Assembly (NCBI GenBank): GCA_910588225.1
Contig: CAJUQT010000002.1
Span: 1 to 21,210, forward strand
Origin: an uncultured Acetatifactor sp.
GTDB lineage: Bacteria; Bacillota; Clostridia; Lachnospirales; Lachnospiraceae
Length of the DNA: 21,210 nucleotides
Direction of reading: 5' to 3'
Positions 6,601 to 15,170 of this stretch are shown one piece after another. Made by a program: the position numbers and the translations under genes. The notes under the pieces were generated by a model. That model saw only the letters and a list, made by a program, of their open reading frames with translations, was not told the DNA's origin and ran no database searches. How positions within the stretch are numbered: the stretch's first letter is position 1; each line of letters starts with the position of its first letter.

Positions 6601-9183
6601 GTGGAAAACGTGAAGGCAACTGATTCGATTGAACTGGAAAGCAATGCCTGTGCTGCCTGCGAAGAGGGTGCGGCAAATGCCGAAAGCATCGCCGCAGAGA
6701 AAGCGGAGGAGAAGCCTGTATTTGATAAAGAACTTTTTAAGAGAAGCGTCCTTTATAACGTAATGAATATGTACCGCAAGAATCTGGAGGATGCAACTCC
6801 ACAGCAGATTTTTCAGGCGGCATCCTATTCTATCAAGGACAGAGTAATTGGAAACTGGATGAATACCCAGAAGGCATATGATAAGGAAGATCCGAAAATG
6901 GTCTATTATATGTCCATGGAATTCCTGATGGGACGTGCTCTGGGCAATAATATGATAAATCTGGAGGCTTACCAGGGGGCGAAGGAAGTTCTGGAGGAAC
7001 TGGGAGTGGATATCAATGTGATCGAGGACCAGGAGCCGGATGCTGCTCTGGGCAATGGCGGTCTGGGGAGACTTGCGGCCTGTTTCCTGGATTCTCTTGC
7101 TACTTTGGGGTATCCTGCATACGGCTGCGGAATCCGCTATCGCTATGGTATGTTCAAGCAGAAGATAGAGGATGGCTTTCAGAGAGAGGTTCCCGATGAC
7201 TGGCTGGCGGACGGCAATCCTTTTGAACTGCGCAGGCTGGAATATGCAAAAGTGGTGAAATTCGGCGGCTATGTGTCTGTGCAGTGTGATGAGAACGGCA
7301 GGAACCATTTCGTGCAGGAAGGCTATCAGGCAGTGCGGGCAATTCCCTATGATCTGCCTATTGTGGGATACGGTAACGGCATTGTGAATACCCTCCGTAT
7401 CTGGGATGCGGAGTCCATGGCAGGTTTCCGTCTGGATGCTTTTGACAAGGGTGACTACAGCAAGGCAGTGGAGCAGGAGAACCTGGCAAGGAACCTGGTG
7501 GATGTGCTCTATCCCAACGATAATCACTATGCGGGCAAGGAGCTGCGTTTAAAGCAGCAGTACTTTTTTATCTCCGCATCCGTGCAGGAAGCGGTGGAGA
7601 AATATATGAGAAAGCATGATGATATTCATGGCTTTTCGGACAAGGTAACCTTCCAGCTGAATGATACACATCCCACGGTGGCAATTCCCGAACTGATGCG
7701 TATTCTTCTGGATGAGTATAATCTGGGCTGGGACGAAGCATGGGATATTACCACCAGAACCTGTGCCTATACCAACCATACCATTATGGCAGAGGCCCTG
7801 GAAAAATGGCCCATTGACCTGTTCTCCCGTCTGCTTCCCAGAATTTATCAGATTGTGGAGGAGATTAATCGCAGGTTCGTGCAGCAGATTGAGGAGAAAT
7901 ATGCTCATGTCTATAATGTAAATGTGCAGGAGAAGATCCGCAAGATGGCAATCCTGTATGACGGACAGGTGAAGATGGCGCATATGGCTATTGTGGCCGG
8001 TTATTCTGTAAACGGTGTGGCCAGACTGCATACGGAGATTTTGAAGAGCGAGGAGCTTCGGGACTTTTATGAGATGTTCCCCGAGCGCTTTAACAATAAG
8101 ACCAACGGCATTACGCAGAGACGTTTCCTTCTGCATGGCAATCCGCTTCTGGCACAGTGGGTTACGGAGAAGGTAGGTGACGGCTGGATTACTGATCTGC
8201 CTCAGATCAGTGGCTTGAAGAAGCTGGCTGACGATAAAAAGGCCCAGAAGGAATTTATGGATATCAAGTACCAGAATAAGCTGCGCCTGGCAAAATATAT
8301 TAAGGAGCACAATGACATTGAAGTGGATCCCAATTCCATCTTTGATGTACAGGTAAAGCGTCTCCATGAGTATAAGCGCCAGCTGATGAATATCCTTCAT
8401 GTGATGTATCTGTATAACGAACTGAAAGCCCATCCGGAAATGGAGTTCTTCCCCAGGACTTTTATCTTCGGCGCAAAGGCGGCGGCCGGTTATCGCAACG
8501 CGAAGCTGACTATCAAGCTGATCAATGCGGTGGCGGACGTGGTGAATAATGATGCTTCCATCAAGGGGAAGATTAAGGTAGTATTTATTGAGAATTACAA
8601 TGTGTCCAACGCGGAGATTATTTTTGCAGCGGCAGATGTATCCGAGCAGATTTCCACGGCCAGCAAGGAAGCTTCCGGCACGGGCAATATGAAATTCATG
8701 CTCAATGGTGCTATTACGCTGGGAACGCTGGACGGTGCCAATGTGGAAATCGTGGAGGAAGTGGGAAGAGAGAATGCCTTTATCTTCGGGCTTTCTTCCA
8801 ATGAAGTAATTCATTTTGAAAATAACGGCGGCTATGATCCCATGCAGATTTTCAACACGGATGCGGACATCCGCAAGGTGGTAAATCAGCTGATTGACGG
8901 CACCTACAGCGCGGATAAGGAGCTGTTCCGCCCGCTGTATAATTCGCTGCTGAACACACTGTCCACCAACCGGGCGGATACCTATTTTATTCTGAAGGAC
9001 TTCAAATCTTATGCGGAAGCGCAGAAGAAAGTGGAGGCGGCTTACAGAGACAGAAGCGGCTGGGCAAAGAGTGCTATTCTGAATGTAGCCTGCTCCGGCA
9101 AGTTTACTTCTGACCGGACCATTCAGCAGTATGTGGATGAGATCTGGCATCTGGATAAGGTGACACTGCAGCCCAATGGATGA
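6601..9183 (+). CDS. glgP: Glycogen/starch (alpha-glucan) phosphorylase
   Basis: GT35-family phosphorylase that releases glucose-1-phosphate from the non-reducing ends of glycogen or maltodextrin, using pyridoxal phosphate. Family hallmarks include YYMSMEFLMGRALGNNM, DAALGNGGLGRLAACFLDS, GIRYRYGMF, FQLNDTHPTVAIPELMRIL, the VKRLHEYKRQLMN motif, and the cofactor motif EASGTGNMKFMLNGA, in which Lys698 would hold PLP. The 860-residue protein has about 40 extra N-terminal residues, Ala/Glu-rich and including CAAC, before the conserved domain begins near VFDKELFKRSVLYNV. The start is a GTG at 6601 with AAAGGAG about 7 nt upstream, so this extension appears genuine. It heads a probable three-gene unit with the metallophosphoesterase and hydratase. 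Specificity for glycogen versus maltodextrin is not decided by sequence. Confidence 0.95.
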   Translation: MENVKATDSIELESNACAACEEGAANAESIAAEKAEEKPVFDKELFKRSVLYNVMNMYRKNLEDATPQQIFQAASYSIKDRVIGNWMNTQKAYDKEDPKMVYYMSMEFLMGRALGNNMINLEAYQGAKEVLEELGVDINVIEDQEPDAALGNGGLGRLAACFLDSLATLGYPAYGCGIRYRYGMFKQKIEDGFQREVPDDWLADGNPFELRRLEYAKVVKFGGYVSVQCDENGRNHFVQEGYQAVRAIPYDLPIVGYGNGIVNTLRIWDAESMAGFRLDAFDKGDYSKAVEQENLARNLVDVLYPNDNHYAGKELRLKQQYFFISASVQEAVEKYMRKHDDIHGFSDKVTFQLNDTHPTVAIPELMRILLDEYNLGWDEAWDITTRTCAYTNHTIMAEALEKWPIDLFSRLLPRIYQIVEEINRRFVQQIEEKYAHVYNVNVQEKIRKMAILYDGQVKMAHMAIVAGYSVNGVARLHTEILKSEELRDFYEMFPERFNNKTNGITQRRFLLHGNPLLAQWVTEKVGDGWITDLPQISGLKKLADDKKAQKEFMDIKYQNKLRLAKYIKEHNDIEVDPNSIFDVQVKRLHEYKRQLMNILHVMYLYNELKAHPEMEFFPRTFIFGAKAAAGYRNAKLTIKLINAVADVVNNDASIKGKIKVVFIENYNVSNAEIIFAAADVSEQISTASKEASGTGNMKFMLNGAITLGTLDGANVEIVEEVGRENAFIFGLSSNEVIHFENNGGYDPMQIFNTDADIRKVVNQLIDGTYSADKELFRPLYNSLLNTLSTNRADTYFILKDFKSYAEAQKKVEAAYRDRSGWAKSAILNVACSGKFTSDRTIQQYVDEIWHLDKVTLQPNG

Positions 9184-9196
9184 AGCAGGAGAAGGA

Positions 9197-10177
9197 ATGG
9201 AGTTTCATAGAAAAAAGAATTCGCAAGGGCGTGCAAAATGGCACGCCCTTATGACAATTATTGCGGTGCTGATACTTGTGAATACAGGCTGCGGCATTGA
9301 ATTTGGTCAAACCGGCGGGAAAAGCTGGGAGAAGCATATTACAGAAGAAAACATACAGCTGGATGGCCTGGAAGGAGAATACACCCTGCTTTTTCTCACA
9401 GATACGCATGTGGTAGTCAGAGACAGTAAAGCCTCTGGGCAGGAAGCGGAAAATCAGGATAGCCGTTACCCCATGTTTGTAAATGAGGAAGGCATTTCTG
9501 CAGAAGAACAGTTTCCGGAATGGGTACGATATGCCAATGAGAAGAAAGTGGATGCAGTGTTGTTGGGAGGGGATATTATTGACAGCCCGTCGGAGGCTAA
9601 CCTGCAATGGCTTGAGGAACAGCTGAAAGCACTGGACATGCCGTACCTGTATATTAACGGCAACCATGACTGGACCTATCCCTGGGAGTATATGACTCAG
9701 GCGGGCAGGGAGACATATCTGCCGCTTCTGGAACCCTTTATGCAGGGGAATACGGCGTTTCAGAGACTGGATTTGGGGGGGCTTGTGATACTGGGCATAG
9801 ACGACAGCACCAACCAGGTGGAAGCACAGGCCCTTGCCGGGTACGAGGAAGCTCTGACAGAGGAGCGTCCCGTGATTGTCATGGTCCATGTGCCCTTTAT
9901 GACACAGTCAGCTCTGAGCAGGGCACTGGAGACATGGAACAGTCCTGTAGTCATTGGGGCCGGCAATTTCGGAGGAATCTACCCCAATGAGGAATCGGAG
10001 AGATTTATGTCTCTGACAACTGCGGCAAACAGCCCGGTGGAGCTGGTTCTGGCCGGACATGTTCATTTTTATGATAGAGATGTCATAGAAGGGGAGAGGA
10101 ATGTGCCGCAGGTGGTGGGCAGCGCCGGATACCAGGGGAATGCGGTGCTGATTCACATCACCGGCACAGAAAATTAG
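9197..10177 (+). CDS. Membrane-anchored or lipoprotein metallophosphoesterase
   Basis: Calcineurin-like phosphoesterase, 326 residues. The N-terminus has a positive stretch (RKKNSQGRAKWH), a hydrophobic segment (ALMTIIAVLILV) and NTGC, a possible but atypical lipobox; the mature domain should lie outside the membrane. Metal-binding motifs appear in family order: LTDTH (Asp69, His71), GGDIID (Asp126), NGNHDW (Asn156, His157), VMVHVPF, and AGHVHFYD. The substrate cannot be predicted. The ATG at 9197, with AGGAG 5 nt upstream and 13 nt after the glgP stop, is preferred over an ATG at 9176 that overlaps glgP; an ATG at 9251 would discard the charged segment. The gene spans a strong hairpin (9225-9250). 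It is followed after 32 nt by the hydratase gene. Confidence 0.85.
   Translation: MEFHRKKNSQGRAKWHALMTIIAVLILVNTGCGIEFGQTGGKSWEKHITEENIQLDGLEGEYTLLFLTDTHVVVRDSKASGQEAENQDSRYPMFVNEEGISAEEQFPEWVRYANEKKVDAVLLGGDIIDSPSEANLQWLEEQLKALDMPYLYINGNHDWTYPWEYMTQAGRETYLPLLEPFMQGNTAFQRLDLGGLVILGIDDSTNQVEAQALAGYEEALTEERPVIVMVHVPFMTQSALSRALETWNSPVVIGAGNFGGIYPNEESERFMSLTTAANSPVELVLAGHVHFYDRDVIEGERNVPQVVGSAGYQGNAVLIHITGTEN
9225..9250. repeat. Strong hairpin inside the start of the metallophosphoesterase gene
   Basis: A perfect 10-bp stem, AAGGGCGTGC (9225-9234) with GCACGCCCTT (9241-9250), has a 6-nt loop. No T run follows on the plus strand, so it is not a standard terminator in that direction. It lies about 40 nt after the glgP stop and within the first 20 codons of the next gene. 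It could stabilise the glgP end of the transcript or reduce translation of the downstream gene. Confidence 0.7.
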
Positions 10178-10209
10178 AGGGCAGCGAACAGGAATAGGAG
10201 GATTTCCAT

Positions 10210-12519
10210 ATGATAGAATTATTACAAAGCGGTGCATACCTGGTCAACGGCAGGGAACTCATCGCCGACGGGCCGGAGGCGCAGCAGGCCGTCTGCAGCA
10301 GAACCGGACGGAATACAACGAAAGAGGAGGCAGTAAAACAGACAATCAGTTATCGTATTCTGGAAAGTCATAATACATCCGGCAATATGGAGAAACTGAA
10401 GATCAGATTTGATAAGCTGACCAGTCATGATATTACTTTTGTGGGTATCATACAGACCGCCAGGGCGTCGGGGCTGCAGAAGTTTCCCATGCCCTATGTG
10501 CTCACCAACTGCCACAATTCTCTCTGTGCGGTGGGCGGTACTATCAACGAGGATGACCATATGTTCGGGCTGTCCTGTGCAAAGAAATACGGCGGCATAT
10601 ACGTGCCTCCTCATCAGGCGGTAATCCATCAGTATGCCAGAGAAATGCTTTCCGGCGGCGGACAAATGATTCTGGGTTCCGACTCCCATACCCGTTACGG
10701 GGCGCTGGGCACCATGGCAGTGGGAGAGGGCGGCCCTGAGCTGGTGAAGCAGCTTTTAAATCAGACTTACGACATCAACAGGCCGGAAGTTGTCTGTGTG
10801 TATCTTGAGGGAGCTCCTGTCAGGGGAGTGGGGCCCCAGGATGTGGCCCTTGCCATTATCGGCGCCGTGTTCAAAAACGGATATGTGAAAAACAAGGTGA
10901 TGGAGTTCGTGGGCCCCGGCGTGGCTTCCCTGAGCGCTGACTTCCGCATCGGCATCGACGTGATGACCACAGAGACCACCTGCCTGTCCTCTGTATGGGA
11001 GACAGACAGGGAGATCGAGGAATTCTATGAGATTCATGGACGTAAGGAAGACTACAGGGAACTGGTGCCCGGAGATGTGACTTATTATGACGGTGTGGTA
11101 AAGGTGAATCTGTCTAAGGTGCGGCCAATGATTGCCATGCCTTTCCACCCCAGCAACACCTATACCATAGAGGAGCTGAACGCCAACCTTCTGGAGATTC
11201 TGGATGAGACGGAGAAGCGGGCAAAAGTAAGCCTGGGCGATGCGAAGACCATAGACGGTTCTCCTCTGGAGCTTCACCTGAAAGACAAGGTAAAAAATGG
11301 AAAGTTCGTGGTTGACCAGGGGATTATTGCGGGATGTGCAGGCGGAGGCTTCGAAAATATCTGCGCAGCTGCGGATATCCTGAAGGGGAAATCCATCGGT
11401 TCGGACAGCTTTACGCTGAGTGTGTATCCGGCTTCCATGCCCGTGTATATGGAACTGGTGAAAAACGGCTGTGCGGCAGCGCTCATGGAGACCGGCGCGG
11501 TCATGAAGACAGCATTCTGCGGTCCCTGCTTTGGCGCCGGGGACACACCGGCCAACAACGCTTTCAGTATCCGCCATTCCACCAGAAATTTCCCCAACCG
11601 TGAGGGCAGCAAGCTCCAGAACGGCCAGATCTCTTCTGTGGCCCTGATGGATGCCCGTTCCATTGCGGCAACTGCGGCTAATCAGGGGATTCTGACGCCG
11701 GCCACGGAATTCGACGGAGAAATCGGAAAATATAAGTACCACTTTGACAGCAAAATATATGCCAACAGGGTGTTCGATTCCAAAGGAAAAGCAGACCCGG
11801 ATGCGGAAATTCAGCTGGGGCCCAATATCAAGGACTGGCCGGAGATGGGAGCACTTCCGGAGAATCTGCTTCTGCAGGTGGTCAGCGAAATCCATGATCC
11901 GGTTACCACCACAGACGAACTGATTCCTTCCGGAGAGACTTCTTCCTACCGCTCCAATCCCCTGGGGCTGGCGGAATTCACCTTGAGCCGCAAAGATCCG
12001 GAATATGTGGGCAGAGCAAAGGAAATCCAGAAGGCGGAGAAGGCCCGCATGGCAGGTGAGCATCCCTGCCAGGTACTTCCTGTGTTGAAGGAGCTTATGG
12101 GAGTCATTAAAAAGCAGTATCCGGAAGCCAATCATTCCAATACCGGATTCGGCTCCACGATTTTTGCTGTAAAGCCTGGGGACGGTTCCGCCAGAGAGCA
12201 GGCAGCTTCCTGCCAGAAGGTGCTGGGCGGCTGGGCGAATATCGCCAATGAATACGCCACCAAGCGCTATCGTTCCAACCTGATCAACTGGGGTATGCTG
12301 CCCTTCCTGATCAAGGAGGGAGAACTGCCGTTCCGGAATCTGGATTATCTCTTTCTTCCGGATATCCGCAGAGCGGTGGAGGAGAAGGCAGACACAATCA
12401 CCGCCTGTGTGGTGGGGAAAGAAGGATTGAAGACCTTTGAACTGCGGCTGGGCGAGCTGACGGACGAGGAGAGACAGATCATACTGGAAGGCTGTCTGAT
12501 TAATTATAATCGGGTGTAG
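10210..12519 (+). CDS. Aconitase-superfamily hydratase (YbhJ-like)
   Basis: Predicted 769-residue iron-sulfur hydro-lyase of the aconitase superfamily, resembling the stand-alone hydratases of the E. coli YbhJ type whose substrate is unknown. Three cysteines placed as in aconitase could ligate a 4Fe-4S cluster: Cys376 in GCAGGGFENI, and Cys437 and Cys440 in CGPCFGAGDTP. The conserved LGSDSHTRYGALGTMAVGEGG segment corresponds to the aconitase TDSHT region. The C-terminal part (about 560-769) contains a swivel-like domain with SREQ-like GSAREQAASC and TKRYRSNLINWGMLPF, matching the aconitase substrate-binding loop. AGGAGG lies 8 nt upstream of the ATG. It is the last gene before a strong terminator, downstream of glgP and the phosphoesterase. 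Cluster binding is well supported; reaction and pathway are not. Confidence 0.85.
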   Translation: MIELLQSGAYLVNGRELIADGPEAQQAVCSRTGRNTTKEEAVKQTISYRILESHNTSGNMEKLKIRFDKLTSHDITFVGIIQTARASGLQKFPMPYVLTNCHNSLCAVGGTINEDDHMFGLSCAKKYGGIYVPPHQAVIHQYAREMLSGGGQMILGSDSHTRYGALGTMAVGEGGPELVKQLLNQTYDINRPEVVCVYLEGAPVRGVGPQDVALAIIGAVFKNGYVKNKVMEFVGPGVASLSADFRIGIDVMTTETTCLSSVWETDREIEEFYEIHGRKEDYRELVPGDVTYYDGVVKVNLSKVRPMIAMPFHPSNTYTIEELNANLLEILDETEKRAKVSLGDAKTIDGSPLELHLKDKVKNGKFVVDQGIIAGCAGGGFENICAAADILKGKSIGSDSFTLSVYPASMPVYMELVKNGCAAALMETGAVMKTAFCGPCFGAGDTPANNAFSIRHSTRNFPNREGSKLQNGQISSVALMDARSIAATAANQGILTPATEFDGEIGKYKYHFDSKIYANRVFDSKGKADPDAEIQLGPNIKDWPEMGALPENLLLQVVSEIHDPVTTTDELIPSGETSSYRSNPLGLAEFTLSRKDPEYVGRAKEIQKAEKARMAGEHPCQVLPVLKELMGVIKKQYPEANHSNTGFGSTIFAVKPGDGSAREQAASCQKVLGGWANIANEYATKRYRSNLINWGMLPFLIKEGELPFRNLDYLFLPDIRRAVEEKADTITACVVGKEGLKTFELRLGELTDEERQIILEGCLINYNRV

Positions 12520-12582
12520 GGAAAATATAACAAAAAAACGATTAAGTACAGACGATAAATAAAATGATTGTGGTAAAAGGGT

Positions 12583-12618
12583 AACAGGACAGAACGATTT
12601 CTGTCCTGTTTTCCTTTT
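12583..12618 (+). terminator. Rho-independent terminator after the hydratase gene
   Basis: AACAGGACAGAA (12583-12594) pairs perfectly with TTCTGTCCTGTT (12599-12610) around a 4-nt loop, followed by TTCCTTTT. It ends the glgP-phosphoesterase-hydratase unit and separates it from the defence-like operon. Confidence 0.9.
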
Positions 12619-12701
12619 GAGACCTTTTATATAGAAATAAAAGGAAAGATGTGCATTGAAGGAAAAAAGGATTGAAAACCAATAAAACCTGTAAATCGTA
12701 A

Positions 12702-12730
12702 TTGTATGCTGGTAAAATAGATGTTATAAT
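12702..12730 (+). promoter_or_regulatory. Promoter of the DUF262/ATPase operon
   Basis: TTGTAT (12702-12707) and a consensus TATAAT (12725-12730) are spaced 17 nt apart, about 26 nt before the likely start codon. With the terminator upstream, this makes the following three genes an independent unit. The rest of the 230-base gap shows nothing else I can name. Confidence 0.7.
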
Positions 12731-12756
12731 TTAGAAGCAATATCAGGAAGATGGAG

Positions 12757-14073
12757 ATGATGGAAATGAAAGCTGTCCTGGAAGAAAAAATAATGGAAAT
12801 CGTGAAATTTGCGCAGAATAACGACAACTATGTCAGTTATAATGTGGCAATGGATATTTTGAAGGACAAAGAAGATATTTCAGAGCAGGACATTTTAACG
12901 GCGATAGAAGAGCTGGGAGAAAGGAAAATCACCATTATGCCTGAAGAGGATGAAGGATATCCGGCGGAAGAAACCAATCCTGAAACCTTCATACCGGCGG
13001 AAGTGAACATAGGGCAGCGAACTGTTAATGTTTATAACCTTATGGAAAGACTGGAAAATGAAGAAATAGATTTGAATCCTGATTTTCAGCGGAATGGGAA
13101 TTTGTGGTCGTCGGAACAGCAGAGCCGCCTGATTGAGTCTCTTATGCTGAAAATACCGATTCCGGCCTTTTATTTCAATGCTGCCAATGAGGCGGAATGG
13201 ATTGTGATTGACGGACTGCAGAGGCTGACTGCTTTTAAGAATTTTCTGGTAGGAGCCGACAGGAACAATCGACGGGAAAAGCAGCAGTTTACAGGCTTAC
13301 AGTATTTAAAGGATTTTAACGGACTTAACTTTGACGAACTTCCCAGACAATACATCAGGAGGATAAAAGAAACCTCTGTCATAGCTTATACAGTAGAAAA
13401 AGGTACGCCGGACGAGATTGTATATAACATTTTCCAGAGGATTAATACGGGTGGCATTGTATTGGAAGACCAGGAAATCCGGCAGGCTCTTTATCAGGGC
13501 AAGGTCACAGAATTGATTGAGAGACTTGCGAAAAGTGAAATTTTTCTCAGGGCCACCCAGAATGCAATTCGACCTGACAGAATGCTGGACAGAGAATATG
13601 TCACCAGATTTCTGGCGTTTACGGAGCTTGACTATACGAAGGAATTTGAAGGAAATATTGATCATTATCTGATAAAGGCGATGAAACTGGTCAATAATTA
13701 CAGGGAAAGCGATATCAGGAGGATTGAGGACAAATTTCAGACAGTTATGGGGTACTGCGCTGAAATTTTCGGGAAATTTGCCTTTCGAAAATATAATAGA
13801 ATCAAAGAGCAGATTCTATTATCAAAATCCTATAATGAAAACTGGCGAAGAGGACCGATTAACAAAGCAATATTTGAGATGTGGTCGGTATGCTTTTCAG
13901 AACTGACGGAAGAACAGCTGGATAAAATTGTCTGTAAAAGGAAAGAATTTTTAATGAAATTCTGTGATATGCAACAGGACCGAGGATTCATCACAGCGAT
14001 TAAAGCCGGTGATCAGCACTCCACAAACCGGAGAATTGATATGGCGCGAAATATGTTGAAGGAGTTTGTATGA
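12757..14073 (+). CDS. DUF262-domain protein with sigma-1.1-like N-terminus, defence-associated
   Basis: About 438 residues. The main domain is DUF262, a ParB/sulfiredoxin-like fold found in GmrSD-type restriction proteins and other anti-phage systems, which often binds or hydrolyses nucleotides. Its motifs are NPDFQRNGNLWSSEQQSRLI (about 107-126), WIVIDGLQRLTAF (about 148-160) and IFQRINTGG. The canonical D-G-Q-Q-R is seen here as DGLQR. The first 70 residues (EEKIMEIVKFAQNNDNYVSY, then acidic MPEEDEG) resemble sigma-70 region 1.1 or a HARE-type winged helix. There is no GmrD-like HNH nuclease domain at the C-terminus. Several in-frame ATGs occur (12751, 12757, 12760, 12766); AGGAAG at 12745-12750 fits 12757 or 12760 best. 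Its stop overlaps the next start by 4 nt (ATGA). Confidence 0.85.
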   Translation: MMEMKAVLEEKIMEIVKFAQNNDNYVSYNVAMDILKDKEDISEQDILTAIEELGERKITIMPEEDEGYPAEETNPETFIPAEVNIGQRTVNVYNLMERLENEEIDLNPDFQRNGNLWSSEQQSRLIESLMLKIPIPAFYFNAANEAEWIVIDGLQRLTAFKNFLVGADRNNRREKQQFTGLQYLKDFNGLNFDELPRQYIRRIKETSVIAYTVEKGTPDEIVYNIFQRINTGGIVLEDQEIRQALYQGKVTELIERLAKSEIFLRATQNAIRPDRMLDREYVTRFLAFTELDYTKEFEGNIDHYLIKAMKLVNNYRESDIRRIEDKFQTVMGYCAEIFGKFAFRKYNRIKEQILLSKSYNENWRRGPINKAIFEMWSVCFSELTEEQLDKIVCKRKEFLMKFCDMQQDRGFITAIKAGDQHSTNRRIDMARNMLKEFV

Positions 14074-15161
14074 TAAATAAAGTAACAGTGAAAAACTTTA
14101 AATGTTTTGAGAACTTTGAGCTCCCTCTAAAGTCTGTTAATATTCTATCGGGAATTAACGGTATGGGGAAATCAACTATGATTCAAAGCCTGTTATTGCT
14201 AAGACAATCTGCATTAAAAAATGACGGTATAAAAGGATTACATCTGAATGGGGATTATGTTTTACTGGGAAGTGGTCAGGATGTTTTGTATGAGAGAGCA
14301 GAAGAAGAAATGATTGAATTAGGCTATGGAGATGGCAAAGGAGAGCATTCATGGACGTTTCAATATTTGCCGGATTCGGATTTCCTTCCTGTTATAAATA
14401 GAAATGAGAAAAATATAGATTCGGAACTCTTTGGAAAATATTTCAGCTATTTATCGGCATATCGTATTCCGCCACAGGATTTATATCGAATCAGAAATGA
14501 AGAGGAAATAAACAGCAAAGAGTTTGGGAACGACGGGGAATATGCTTTACAGTATCTCAATTATCATTGGGATGATGCCGTGGAAAATGAGAATGTGGTT
14601 CTGCCTGATAAAATGGGGAATTCACTGGGGAATCAGACAAAAGTCTGGATGGACAGAATTTCTCCTGGTATTTCCCCGCAGGTGGCTGTAAATATGCAGT
14701 TAAGAAAGTCAGAAGTGCGCTATGAATTCGTGGAAGGACGGGAGAAGACAAAGTCATATAAGAGTATAAATGTAGGATTTGGTATCACTTATGTACTTCC
14801 TCTGATGATTGCGCTTGTTTCAGCAAAGAAAGGTGATATTATCATTATCGAGAATCCTGAGGCACACATACATCCTGCAGGGCAGAGAGCATTGGGAGAA
14901 TTGATTGCCCGTGTGGGGATGGGAGGTGTGCAGGTAATTGCCGAGACACACAGTGACCACATTTTAAATGGGGTACGTCTGGCAGTTAAAAATCGGGTGT
15001 TATCCAAAGAAGAAACAATACTTTCCTTTTTTTATAAGGATTTTGCGGACGGCTACCGTCATAAATGTATTCATCCTGAAATTTTGCAGGATGGCCGGCT
15101 GGACCGTTGGCCGGCTGGCTTCTTCGATGAATGGGATAAGGCGTTATACGAATTGGTATAA
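14070..15161 (+). CDS. AAA/SMC-like ATPase with DUF3696-type C-terminus
   Basis: ABC-type ATPase of 363 residues, of the AAA_15/AAA_21 class common in bacterial defence operons. Walker A is at 28-36 (GINGMGKST), a signature-like SINVGFGITYVLPLMIAL lies around 232-249, Walker B is at 257-269 (IIIIENPEAHIHP), and the switch histidine lies in AETHSDHILNGVR (291-303). The end, DGRLDRWPAGFFDEWDKAL, fits the short DUF3696 tail. No separate nuclease domain such as TOPRIM is seen, so the ATPase probably acts with its partners. It is translationally coupled to the DUF262 gene through ATGA and followed 9 nt later by the third gene, whose ribosome binding site (GGGGG) overlaps the gap. It is inferred to be the sensor or motor of a three-part anti-phage system. 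Confidence 0.88.
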   Translation: MINKVTVKNFKCFENFELPLKSVNILSGINGMGKSTMIQSLLLLRQSALKNDGIKGLHLNGDYVLLGSGQDVLYERAEEEMIELGYGDGKGEHSWTFQYLPDSDFLPVINRNEKNIDSELFGKYFSYLSAYRIPPQDLYRIRNEEEINSKEFGNDGEYALQYLNYHWDDAVENENVVLPDKMGNSLGNQTKVWMDRISPGISPQVAVNMQLRKSEVRYEFVEGREKTKSYKSINVGFGITYVLPLMIALVSAKKGDIIIIENPEAHIHPAGQRALGELIARVGMGGVQVIAETHSDHILNGVRLAVKNRVLSKEETILSFFYKDFADGYRHKCIHPEILQDGRLDRWPAGFFDEWDKALYELV

Positions 15162-15170
15162 GGGGGAAAA

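Noticed and set aside
7549..9150. Long minus-strand open frame opposite glgP
   Set aside because: It is a shadow of the conserved phosphorylase coding strand with no recognisable domain or binding site.
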